This document shows, piece after piece, positions 56,822 through 64,000 of a stretch of DNA of 64,000 nt. The stretch covers positions 1-64,000 of the forward strand of contig JAFNAS010000006.1 in NCBI GenBank assembly GCA_017860295.1, given 5' to 3'. This stretch comes from Bacteroidota bacterium. Lineage in GTDB: Bacteria > Bacteroidota > Bacteroidia > Bacteroidales > Paludibacteraceae. Numbering within the stretch: position 1 is the first letter of the stretch; the number at the start of each line of letters is the position of its first letter. Position numbers and translations under genes: made by a program. The notes beneath the pieces are model-generated. The model was given only the letters and a program-made list of their open reading frames with translations. It searched no databases and was not told the origin of the DNA.

Positions 56822-58906
56822 CTATTCTTTCCACACTGCAACGCCTGCAGGTGTCAGTTCTTTTGTTCCGTAAATAATTTTTGCACTGGCCGGAATATTC
56901 AGAGTAACGTTGGATGATGAGTAGTTGCAAGCCACCCAGAAACCGTCGCGCCAGTTCACCATTACACCTTCGGGCAATTCTTCAACGGCCGTTCCTGCCG
57001 TCTCGAACACCTTTTTCAAAATGTCTTTTTCGAACTTGCCATCATGAGTATCCGTCCCGACATACGTTACAGAACCTTTGCCAAGTTTGCGGTGAACAAC
57101 GGTAGGTTTTCCGGCATAAAACTGATCGGCAAAGCGAGCCCATACTTCGGTACCGGAAGCGGGTTCGAGCATATCGCCCCAGGTATTCCATTTGTATGAT
57201 TTGCCATCGAAAGAAACGGTGGCTGTTTTATTACTACCCAGCATATCGTTCATCACAACTTTGGCACCAATCAGTTGACTGATCGCGTCAGCCCACGGAG
57301 CTTCCGGAAAATGACCGTCACGATCTTTCAAACCGGTACGTACAGAAACAATAAGGGTTCCCCCATTTTCGGCATATTTCATCCATTTGTCGACCAATGC
57401 TTTATCGACCATCTGATATGCCGCGACCATCACAAACGGATATGCTGACAGGTCTTTCGTTTCGTCTGCAAATTCGACCGGAGCCGACAATAGCTTCAGC
57501 GCATTATAGTATTTGGCAATGTGATCGCGTTCGTTCCACTGCGAAGTCTGCGGCTGAATGGAGGTTTCCCATACATTATCGGAGTTGTAAACGATAGCCG
57601 TTTTGCGGGCTGCATACTCTTTGGGCATCGCGGTGTTTGGCTTATACAATTTCCGCAACGCTTTCACCTCTTTCATAAACTGACTATACTGTTGTCCACC
57701 GTTGAGCGGAGTGACTCCATCGGTACCCACCATGCCATAATGGAACTGCTCGCCGCCATACAGCGGCTGACGATAACGATAGGAGCAGATAAAATCGAGG
57801 CCACCGGCAAAAACGTTCCAGAGCCACATGCGAACGGCTCCCGGATAGGGTTGCGGATTGTAGCTACCCCAGTTTACCTGACCGGGTTGAAGCTCCATTA
57901 CTCCGGTAACACCCTTCAAAGCACGGAAAAAATCGTTGGAAAAGGAGATGCGCCACGGATCGCCCAGGCGAAAACCCTGATCGCCCACCCCATTGGCATA
58001 ACCGGCCACGGGATACATGGTGTAGCTGATAAAATCAAGATCCTTGCTACGCCACGGATCAACGTCGGTATGGCCGTTCATAAAGTTGGTGGTCACAAAT
58101 TGCGATGCACCAACATTATCCTTAATCGCTTTGTTTTGCAACGAAATAAATTTGGCACACTCATCGGCATTGAACCGTTTCATATCGAGCACCGAAGTAG
58201 GACTGGCAGCGCCTGAGATCAACCGGCCTTCATTCGGCAGATCAATTTGATCAAAATCAGCATACACGCCCGACCAGAAAGCGGTGCCCCATGCCCGATT
58301 CAGCTCCTCAATGGTTTTGTATTTCTCTTTCAACCACGCGCGGAAAGAGTTCTGTGCCGCCGGATTATAATCGAGTGTTCCGTAGTGCGAAGGTTCGTTG
58401 TCGATCTGCCATCCCCAAATTCGCTTATCGTTAGCATAATGTTTGGCCATCGCTTCTACCACCTTGCAGGTCAGTTCCTGATATTTCGGACTCGACCACG
58501 AATAGTGTTCTCGGGTGCCATGCATGGCTGTTTGTCCGTCGGGTTTTACAACCAGCACTTCAGGATATTTCTTAGTCAGCCATACCGGAGGTGTCGCCGA
58601 AGGTGTACAGAGCATGACTTTCAGATTGTTCTTTGCCGCAAGATCAACCGCTTTGTCCAGCCAGCGAAAATCGTAATTCCCTTCGGTAGGTTCTAGCTGT
58701 GCCCAGGCAAATTCGGCCATGTGAACAAACTCAAAGCCCATGGAAGCCATATTTTTAAAATCGCGTTCCCACTGATCCGGACTCCAGGCTTCCGGATAAT
58801 AATAGACTCCTGTTTCCACAAGGTTATCCGCTTTGAAAAATTGCTTTTGCCCGTAGACCAGAGAGCTGCAGACAAATGCCAATAGGAAAAAGATTGTATT
58901 TCTCAT
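56822..58906 (-). CDS. GH42 beta-galactosidase
   Basis: This 694-residue protein has a signal peptide (to about residue 19) and the GH42 structure: barrel with VYYYPEAWSPDQWERDFKNM, FAWAQLEPTEGNYDFRWLD, CTPSATPPVWL, GWQIDNEPSHYG with acid/base Glu171 and GVMELQPGQVNW with nucleophile Glu339, followed by a trimerisation-type domain (AAYQMVDKALVDKWMKYAENGGTLIVSVRTG) and a C-terminal beta domain. Most GH42 enzymes are intracellular, so a secreted one fits periplasmic processing of galacto-oligosaccharides by this locus. It has its own -7 element 33 bp upstream. Confidence 0.93.
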   Translation of the reverse strand: MRNTIFFLLAFVCSSLVYGQKQFFKADNLVETGVYYYPEAWSPDQWERDFKNMASMGFEFVHMAEFAWAQLEPTEGNYDFRWLDKAVDLAAKNNLKVMLCTPSATPPVWLTKKYPEVLVVKPDGQTAMHGTREHYSWSSPKYQELTCKVVEAMAKHYANDKRIWGWQIDNEPSHYGTLDYNPAAQNSFRAWLKEKYKTIEELNRAWGTAFWSGVYADFDQIDLPNEGRLISGAASPTSVLDMKRFNADECAKFISLQNKAIKDNVGASQFVTTNFMNGHTDVDPWRSKDLDFISYTMYPVAGYANGVGDQGFRLGDPWRISFSNDFFRALKGVTGVMELQPGQVNWGSYNPQPYPGAVRMWLWNVFAGGLDFICSYRYRQPLYGGEQFHYGMVGTDGVTPLNGGQQYSQFMKEVKALRKLYKPNTAMPKEYAARKTAIVYNSDNVWETSIQPQTSQWNERDHIAKYYNALKLLSAPVEFADETKDLSAYPFVMVAAYQMVDKALVDKWMKYAENGGTLIVSVRTGLKDRDGHFPEAPWADAISQLIGAKVVMNDMLGSNKTATVSFDGKSYKWNTWGDMLEPASGTEVWARFADQFYAGKPTVVHRKLGKGSVTYVGTDTHDGKFEKDILKKVFETAGTAVEELPEGVMVNWRDGFWVACNYSSSNVTLNIPASAKIIYGTKELTPAGVAVWKE

Positions 58907-58938
58907 CTTAAAATAATTGGTATTAAACTATTTGCCAA

Positions 58939-58968
58939 CAAAGATAAGCGTTGTTGCCGATGCAACAA
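58939..58968 (-). promoter_or_regulatory. Promoter of the GH42 gene
   Basis: The minus strand has TATCTTTG at 58946-58939 with TTGTTG 17-20 bp upstream, a good match to the Bacteroidetes -7/-33 pair. The -7 lies 33 bp before the start at 58906. Confidence 0.65.
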
Positions 58969-59053
58969 TCTCCGATTCATGCGTAAACCTGCAAATGAAA
59001 TAATAGACCTACTTTTTTGACATAAAAAAGCCGATCGACTCGCTTCAACATCA

Positions 59054-59881
59054 TTAATTCCGGGTGCTTTTCACAAAGAAATTATGCATAAACAGCATTT
59101 GATACTGAATGGAATTATTCCAGTAGACCCAGTTGTGCACTCCCGGACGAATGATAAAATCGTGCGGAATATTCCGGTCGAGCAGTTTTTCGTGCAACTG
59201 GCAATTTACCTTGTAGAAAAAATCTTCCGATCCGCAATCGATAATCAGTGTCAACGATTTTGGCGTAAGCAGATGAACGAGATTCACCACGGTATTTTTC
59301 TCCCAGTTATCCGAATTTTCGGCGTAAGTACCCAACCGTTTGGCTATGTCCCAATTATTGGGGAATGGACGAAAATCGACACCACCGCTCATGCTGCCGG
59401 CCACGCCGAACAAATCCTGATGACGAAACGAAAGGTAGAGCGCTCCATGTCCGCCCATACTCAAACCGGTAATACCACGTCCGGAACGGTTGTCAATCGT
59501 AGCGTAATGGCTATCCACAAACGGAATCAGCTCTTTGGTTACATAGGTTTCATACTGAAAATTTTTATCAATCGGGCTATCAAAATACCAGCTTCCGATA
59601 GCTCCATCGGGACAAACCACAATTACATTGTACGTATCTACCAACGGAATAAACGATTTGCCCTGTGTGATCCAGTCGTTGTAATTGCCTCCGTACCCAT
59701 GAAGCAGATAGATTACCGGAAGGCGTTTGGCTGTTGAATAGTTGTCGGGAGTCACCACGACGGCTTTAATTTCTTTGTTCATCACCTTGCTGTAGGTGGA
59801 GACCGTTTCAATTTTGGCCGCAAAAACGACCAAACCAAAAGCGAGTAAAACAAAAGACAACAATAGTTTCTTCATAATCAT
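59054..59881 (-). CDS. Secreted alpha/beta-hydrolase esterase (CE1-like)
   Basis: This 275-residue protein has a signal peptide (KKLLLSFVLLAFGLVVFAA) and an esterase D/CE1-type fold: LPVIYLLHGYGGNYNDWI (oxyanion region), GRGITGLSMGGHGALYLS with the nucleophile Ser in G-L-S-M-G, DCGSEDFF with the likely Asp and GVHNWVYW with the His. It should cleave acyl groups such as acetyl or feruloyl esters from the polysaccharide. Its first ATG overlaps the stop of the SGNH gene (TAATG); a second ATG two codons later is also possible. The two esterases are therefore translated together. Confidence 0.9.
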   Translation of the reverse strand: MIMKKLLLSFVLLAFGLVVFAAKIETVSTYSKVMNKEIKAVVVTPDNYSTAKRLPVIYLLHGYGGNYNDWITQGKSFIPLVDTYNVIVVCPDGAIGSWYFDSPIDKNFQYETYVTKELIPFVDSHYATIDNRSGRGITGLSMGGHGALYLSFRHQDLFGVAGSMSGGVDFRPFPNNWDIAKRLGTYAENSDNWEKNTVVNLVHLLTPKSLTLIIDCGSEDFFYKVNCQLHEKLLDRNIPHDFIIRPGVHNWVYWNNSIQYQMLFMHNFFVKSTRN

Positions 59882-60543
59882 TATTTATTAACAGTTAATT
59901 CTTTACATATTACGCCGGCAAGCCGTTTCGCACCTTCGGCGTTGGGGTGAATGCCGTCGAAAAGAAGCTCCTGATGACCAAGAAACGGAGACCTGAGATC
60001 GATCAGCTGCACGTGCATTTTCTTTTGTACCGTTTTAATTTTCGGGATAACACCGTTGGAAATAATACTGTCGTTAATACCCCATTCAGGATGAAAATGA
60101 GGCGCACGGGCGAATACCGGTATCGGATAGCAGAGATAGATTTTGGGATGTGAGGGCAGCTGTTTGAACCGCATCACCATTGCCGTCAGATCGGCAACAA
60201 AATCATTCTGAAACCGCCAGTTCATCGGTTTACTATCGTTGGTACCCAGCTTAATGACGACAATATCGGGATTGAGAGCCAGGGCATCGCGGTATTGTTT
60301 CTCTTTCATGTACGGCAGATTTCCTTTTGAGAGAAGCGTACGGGCACTATTGCCGTAGTTGTGCACCTCGTATGCATCGCCTAACAAAGTTTGCAATTGC
60401 GTTGGATAAGACTCTTCTGGTTTCAGGCCGTAACCAAACGTAATGCTATTGCCTACACAGGCAACTTTAATTTTCGGTTGTGCAAAAACGATTTCCGAAA
60501 GAACAAAAAATAATAGTAAAAATGTGTGTTTTGTGCGATTCAT
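59881..60543 (-). CDS. Secreted SGNH/GDSL-type esterase
   Basis: This 220-residue protein has a signal peptide (to about 21) and the four SGNH blocks: VACVGNSITFGYG with nucleophile Ser, NYGNSARTLL with Gly, KLGTNDSK with Asn, and LFDGIHPNAEGAKRLA with the Asp-x-x-His pair. It resembles the acyl-sugar (often acetyl) esterases of Bacteroidetes polysaccharide loci. It lies 57 bp after the DUF5703 gene and overlaps the start of the second esterase, so all three are in one unit. Confidence 0.9.
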   Translation of the reverse strand: MNRTKHTFLLLFFVLSEIVFAQPKIKVACVGNSITFGYGLKPEESYPTQLQTLLGDAYEVHNYGNSARTLLSKGNLPYMKEKQYRDALALNPDIVVIKLGTNDSKPMNWRFQNDFVADLTAMVMRFKQLPSHPKIYLCYPIPVFARAPHFHPEWGINDSIISNGVIPKIKTVQKKMHVQLIDLRSPFLGHQELLFDGIHPNAEGAKRLAGVICKELTVNK

Positions 60544-60600
60544 GCGTTAATAGTTTCACGTTTCTTGGAGCTACATCCCTAAATCCTCAAATTTTCAAAT

Positions 60601-62928
60601 CTAAAATCCATTCATCACCTGCACATCCAATTTTCGTTCTATAGGCAAAACTTCCAGCTTTTTCAGTTTACCCCCTTGGACAGTTGCCTCAACGGTAGTA
60701 TTGTACGGTGCATGCAACTTAAAGTGGACATCACGACTCTTCGGCCAGGCGGGTAAGAGGTAAATCTTCTTACCATCCACCTGCATCAACATCTCTTGCA
60801 GACCAATCATGCCACTACCACCCCAGTTATGGTCGGGAGTCCAGTCGAAACCGGGACCCCAGAAAGCCGGAAAACGACGACCCGAATCGCCTAATTTTTG
60901 TTGCAACAGGGTGTCGGCTGCTTCGGTCAATCCCAATCGTGCCGCCCAGATATTATCCTGCTTCCAGCCCTTCGGACTGCGGAATTTCTTCACTATCGGA
61001 TCGTAGTTCCAGGTATTTATGGCAACATCCAGATCGGGCTTACCCACGCCGTACATTCCCCAAGGAAAAACCGGGTAAAGCTGTGGAGACTCTTCGTTTT
61101 GTATCCGCATCCAGGCTTTGGCCGGAGCAATGGTTTTATGCCCATCAAACGCTGCAAATTCGATAGGAGGAATACGTTGCAGAAAATCAGTCCACGCCTT
61201 ACGTTCATCGGCACTCAGGTATTTGTCGGGGAGCTCCAGCAAGCGGGAAGTGACGGTTTTTAGAGCTGCAATGGTAGAAGAGGCATTATATGCCATCTTG
61301 AAAGTTTCGGCTCCCGAACCGGGATAGAGCACCAAATGACCGTTCTCGTCAAGTGTTTTCGTACCTCGTTGCCTAGCCAGGTATTGGTAATGTTCATCAA
61401 AAAAGGTGAGGCAGCTTCTGATCAACGGAAGATATTCGGTGATATCGGCTCCGGTATAACGCTCTTTTTCAAGAATCATAAAACAGAATTCGAGCGCCGT
61501 ATCCCAGGTATATTCGAGCCAGGCATTGTATTCTATCCCTTTATCAAATGTTTCCGGTCGTTTCCATCCATATTCGGCACTATTGGGCAACCCAAAATTT
61601 TCAATTTGCTCGGTAAAGCACGCCCCTTTATGCCCCCAGTAAACTTCGCTACGTAGTTCGGCATTGCCCAGCATATTTTTGTAGTAATCGAACTGCGGCT
61701 TCATCATCTCAAAATCGCCGTTTTTGAGAAATGGAAAATAGACCAAACGCTGGTTCTGAGCCGTCATCAGACCACCGCACCAATTGCGAAAGTCGGGAGT
61801 GTAATGTTTATTGGCATCTGTAAACACAGGATCGTAGGTAAACAGGCCGCCGTTGAATTTGGTCGGTGCCGATCCGTAGGCATTACAACCCAACATATAA
61901 TGAAACAACTGATAGTTACGCAACACCGACTCCTCTTTGGAGACTGCGCCGGTAGCCGTTCCTTCGATAAAACTACGGCTCCAGAAATCGTTCCACCATG
62001 CACGGGTCTTGACAAGAGCATTTTTTTTGTTTTTATCACGGTCGGCTCTGACAGACTGCAAACCTCGCTCCCACTGCTTCACATCGGGTGTTTGCAGGGT
62101 ATGCAATGTCAGCATGATCTCCTGATTTTTGCCCGGTTTATCGCTCTTCAACACCCAACTTTTGAAGTCAGCATCCACATAACGACCGGTAGTCGTTCCG
62201 GCCGGCGACATGCCTTTTCCCTCGAAGCAACCACCGAACGTGAGATTCTTCAACGGATTGTACATCTTATCTTTTACCGCCCACATACCTTGCTGACGAA
62301 CGGTAAGATCGAACACGGTGCTATCAAGATTGTGATGAAAAAACTCAACACTCTTGCCCCTAAAAGCAATGCTGTCGCGTTGGGTTGTTATCTTTTTTAC
62401 CGGACCCCATTTTAACGAGTTGGCAAAATTTTCGCCCGATTTTTGCAAATAGTTTTCATAACGCCAACTTTCATACGCGGCTTCGGTTGTCACTGCCTTG
62501 TCGGCATTGACCGAGACATGTACCACCGGGCGTAATGCATCGACCCAAACATTTATTTTTGCCGAAAGTACCTTGTTTTTTCCAGTAATCTCCACGTAGC
62601 CTTCGCGCAGCTTCAACTCCTGACGAAACTCTCCGCCTTCAAACGGATTGGGTGATAGTTTTACCCGCACACGCCCCAATTTGAGGAAGCCGCTGTTTTC
62701 GTCGAACGTGCCGCTGCGGGAAACATAGAAGAACAGATCACCGTTCTCTACCCACACATTGAGTCCTATATCGTGACCACCACAGGGCATCGATTCGGAA
62801 GAGTTTTTACTCTGACTGGTCCAAATCACGTTATAACGGTCGAGGCTTTGGGGCTGTGCCGCAGCATACACCGACAGGATTGGGATACAAAAACAAGAGA
62901 AGATAAGTTGAAGAAAATGTCTGTTCAT
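60601..62928 (-). CDS. DUF5703-domain secreted glycosidase-like protein
   Basis: This 775-residue protein has a signal peptide (to about 23) and an N-terminal beta-sandwich of the DUF5703 type (RYNVIWTSQSKNSSESMPCGGHDIGLNVWVENGDLFFYVSRSG in short blocks), then a helical alpha/alpha-barrel-like region (WWNDFWSRSFIEG; NYQLFHYMLGCNAYGSAPTKFNGG; EYNAWLEYTWDTALEFCFMIL; YPGSGAETFKMAYNASSTIAAL) and a C-terminal beta domain (LLPAWPKSRDVHFKLHAPYNTTVEATV). The plan is that of GH95-like enzymes, so an exo-acting glycosidase is likely, but I see no experimentally defined family. The leading gene of its unit, it begins 57 bp from the 21-bp array. Confidence 0.8.
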   Translation of the reverse strand: MNRHFLQLIFSCFCIPILSVYAAAQPQSLDRYNVIWTSQSKNSSESMPCGGHDIGLNVWVENGDLFFYVSRSGTFDENSGFLKLGRVRVKLSPNPFEGGEFRQELKLREGYVEITGKNKVLSAKINVWVDALRPVVHVSVNADKAVTTEAAYESWRYENYLQKSGENFANSLKWGPVKKITTQRDSIAFRGKSVEFFHHNLDSTVFDLTVRQQGMWAVKDKMYNPLKNLTFGGCFEGKGMSPAGTTTGRYVDADFKSWVLKSDKPGKNQEIMLTLHTLQTPDVKQWERGLQSVRADRDKNKKNALVKTRAWWNDFWSRSFIEGTATGAVSKEESVLRNYQLFHYMLGCNAYGSAPTKFNGGLFTYDPVFTDANKHYTPDFRNWCGGLMTAQNQRLVYFPFLKNGDFEMMKPQFDYYKNMLGNAELRSEVYWGHKGACFTEQIENFGLPNSAEYGWKRPETFDKGIEYNAWLEYTWDTALEFCFMILEKERYTGADITEYLPLIRSCLTFFDEHYQYLARQRGTKTLDENGHLVLYPGSGAETFKMAYNASSTIAALKTVTSRLLELPDKYLSADERKAWTDFLQRIPPIEFAAFDGHKTIAPAKAWMRIQNEESPQLYPVFPWGMYGVGKPDLDVAINTWNYDPIVKKFRSPKGWKQDNIWAARLGLTEAADTLLQQKLGDSGRRFPAFWGPGFDWTPDHNWGGSGMIGLQEMLMQVDGKKIYLLPAWPKSRDVHFKLHAPYNTTVEATVQGGKLKKLEVLPIERKLDVQVMNGF

Positions 62929-62985
62929 GAGTTCTATTTTCTGGTAATGTTTATACGAATTTAGGATGTTTATACTATGATGACA

Positions 62986-63279
62986 GTTGACAGTTTACAT
63001 TGTGCAGTCACGAGTTTGTATTTTCCAGTTACTTATTTGCATTTTCAGGGAGCCTGTTCATACTTTCCAGTTGCTTATTTGTTAATCGAAGTTCGTTATA
63101 TGTTAATTGCAGTCCATTATATGTTAACTGCAGAAGCCTGTTTCACTTTTCGGGTTTGTTATTTGTATTTTCCAGGAAGCTATTCGAACTTTCGGGGGGC
63201 TCATTCGATAAACCGGGGAGCTTACTTAATAAACCCGGGGGCTATTCGATAAAGCTGGGGAAACGTTCAATGAGTTCGG
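62986..63279. repeat. Degenerate 21-bp tandem array, 14 units
   Basis: Fourteen consecutive 21-bp units (for example GTTGCTTATTTGTTAATCGA plus A, GTTCGTTATATGTTAATTGC plus A, GTCCATTATATGTTAACTGC plus A) occupy exactly 294 bp with no indels but strong sequence drift, turning G/C-rich towards the right end. A plus-strand frame is open through it with a seven-residue rhythm (LYFPVTY, LHFQGAC, SYFPVAY), but no minus-strand frame is. It shares period, unit count and phase with the array at 13958-14251. It fills most of the gap 62929-63440. Confidence 0.8.
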
Positions 63280-63312
63280 AGGAGCGTAGCCCTGACAACT
63301 TAATATACAGAC

Positions 63313-63353
63313 ACAAAACAAACAAAGCCCCTATCCGAAGACAAGGGCTTTGT
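63313..63353 (-). terminator. Probable terminator of the truncated esterase gene
   Basis: A 9-bp stem (ACAAAGCCC with GGGCTTTGT, 14-base loop) is followed on the minus strand by TTGTTTTGTG. It lies about 90 bp after the stop at 63441. Confidence 0.7.
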
Positions 63354-63440
63354 GTTTTATGGCGTGCCGCATCTTCAGGACGTTACAAAGATACGATAAA
63401 TAAAGAAAACGTCCAGACGACACAAAACGTCATCTGTTTT

Positions 63441-64000
63441 TTATCGGAACAAGAGTTGAGCATAACCGTACAAGCTCTTGCGCCATGTCTGGAATTCATG
63501 AGCAGTACCGGGAGCCTCATAATAGATATTCTTCACACCGGCTTTGTCGAGCGCTTCGTGAATGGCTCTACCTGAGTTTGCTCCCTCTTTAGAACCCATA
63601 CTAACATAGAACACTTTCACTTGTTTATTAAATTCAGCCGGTTTTTGCAACAACCCGTTGTAACCGGTTTCCACACCCGGGAACCCGAACGGAGCACTGA
63701 AAATGCCGATATGCGAAAACTTATCCAGGTTGGCCTGCGAAATGCCGTATGTTTGGGTACCTCCAAGCGAAAGCCCCGCAATGGCACGGTGTTCGCGATC
63801 GGAAAGCGTACGATAGTTAGTATCAATAGTTGGGATAAGGTCGGCAACGATAATTTTACCGAAACCATCCCAGAAAGAGGCCATTCCGCCGGGAGCACCC
63901 ATGGCACCGCGTGGAGCCTGACCCTGAGGAGCTGTACCAGGAGCTTGTCCGGCTGCCGGAGCTCCCTGTGGACGTTGACCGGCAGGCCGACGAGCACCAC
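63441..64000 (-). CDS. C-terminal part of a secreted esterase (CE1-like), cut by window edge
   Basis: The frame is open from the window end to the stop at 63441 (at least 186 residues). The part in view starts with a Gly/Pro/Ala/Gln-rich stretch (GARRPAGQRPQGAPAAGQAP), then SFWDGFGKIIVADLIPTID, REHRAIAGLSLGGTQTYGIS with the nucleophile Ser in G-L-S-L-G, IFSAPFGFPG, FYVSMGSKEGANSGRAIH and APGTAHEFQTWRKSLY with the catalytic His. This is the C-terminal half of an enterochelin/feruloyl-esterase-like CE1 enzyme. An internal ATG at 63902 is not a credible start because the fold would lack its first strands. It is probably the third esterase of the polysaccharide locus. Confidence 0.85.
   Translation of the reverse strand, partial: GARRPAGQRPQGAPAAGQAPGTAPQGQAPRGAMGAPGGMASFWDGFGKIIVADLIPTIDTNYRTLSDREHRAIAGLSLGGTQTYGISQANLDKFSHIGIFSAPFGFPGVETGYNGLLQKPAEFNKQVKVFYVSMGSKEGANSGRAIHEALDKAGVKNIYYEAPGTAHEFQTWRKSLYGYAQLLFR

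Noticed and set aside
62977-63575. Plus-strand frames through the second 21-bp array
   Set aside because: The seven-residue rhythm follows from the repeat period; the frames run through a terminator and into the antisense of the esterase gene.

Overview
The window looks like a chromosomal segment of a Bacteroidetes bacterium, most likely order Bacteroidales. It has two SusC/SusD pairs, a hybrid two-component regulator of the type that controls polysaccharide utilisation loci, many signal-peptide-bearing glycoside hydrolases, an outer-membrane DUF5686 protein, and several Bacteroidetes-type -7 promoter elements (TAnnTTTG). I cannot name a genus from sequence alone. No rRNA, tRNA, CRISPR array, integrase or transposase gene was seen.

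Region 1 (1-13.7 kb) is accessory. About a dozen genes, all on the minus strand and mostly AT-rich, sit in small blocks separated by a mosaic family of hairpin-rich intergenic repeats. The blocks hold a SLATT-type two-TM effector with the stump of a lost upstream partner, a HEPN-like protein, a WG-repeat secreted protein, small secreted or lipoproteins, and a tight three-gene operon (7145-12432). That operon encodes a 1380-residue fusion of a permuted ROK sugar-kinase module, two SIS sugar-phosphate isomerase domains and a mannitol-dehydrogenase-type polyol dehydrogenase, followed by two multi-TM proteins of effector-like build. I do not recognise this combination as a described system, and it is the strongest candidate for something new. 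A helical protein with a C-terminal carboxypeptidase-regulatory-like beta domain (12798-13706) and a 21-bp minisatellite (13958-14251) close the region.

Region 2 (15-21 kb) is ordinary housekeeping: YciI-like, C_GCAxxG_C_C, HXXEE and GNAT proteins on the plus strand, then a YbiT-like ABC-F ATPase (with a degenerate second nucleotide site) and a DEAD-box helicase on the minus strand. Short G/C-rich inverted repeats of a second family lie between these genes.

Region 3 (21-29 kb) is a Sus-like locus (SusC, SusD, type I phosphodiesterase, endonuclease/exonuclease/phosphatase-fold enzyme) with no glycosidase, suggesting uptake of a phosphodiester-containing substrate. Region 4 (29-37 kb) holds an outer-membrane beta-barrel receptor, two tandem GIN-domain (DUF2807) paralogues, a divergent DUF5686 barrel protein and a YbaK-type deacylase.

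Region 5 (36.8-64 kb) is a large polysaccharide utilisation locus: hybrid two-component system, SusC/SusD, then GH105, GH35, GH43, GH154, GH31 on the plus strand, and GH51, GH42, two esterases, a DUF5703 protein and a further truncated esterase on the minus strand. A galactose-, arabinose- and glucuronate-containing plant glycan such as type II arabinogalactan is the best-fitting substrate. Terminators at 46149, 52424 and 55099 divide it into transcription units. A second 21-bp array (62986-63279), the same length as the first, lies near its right end.
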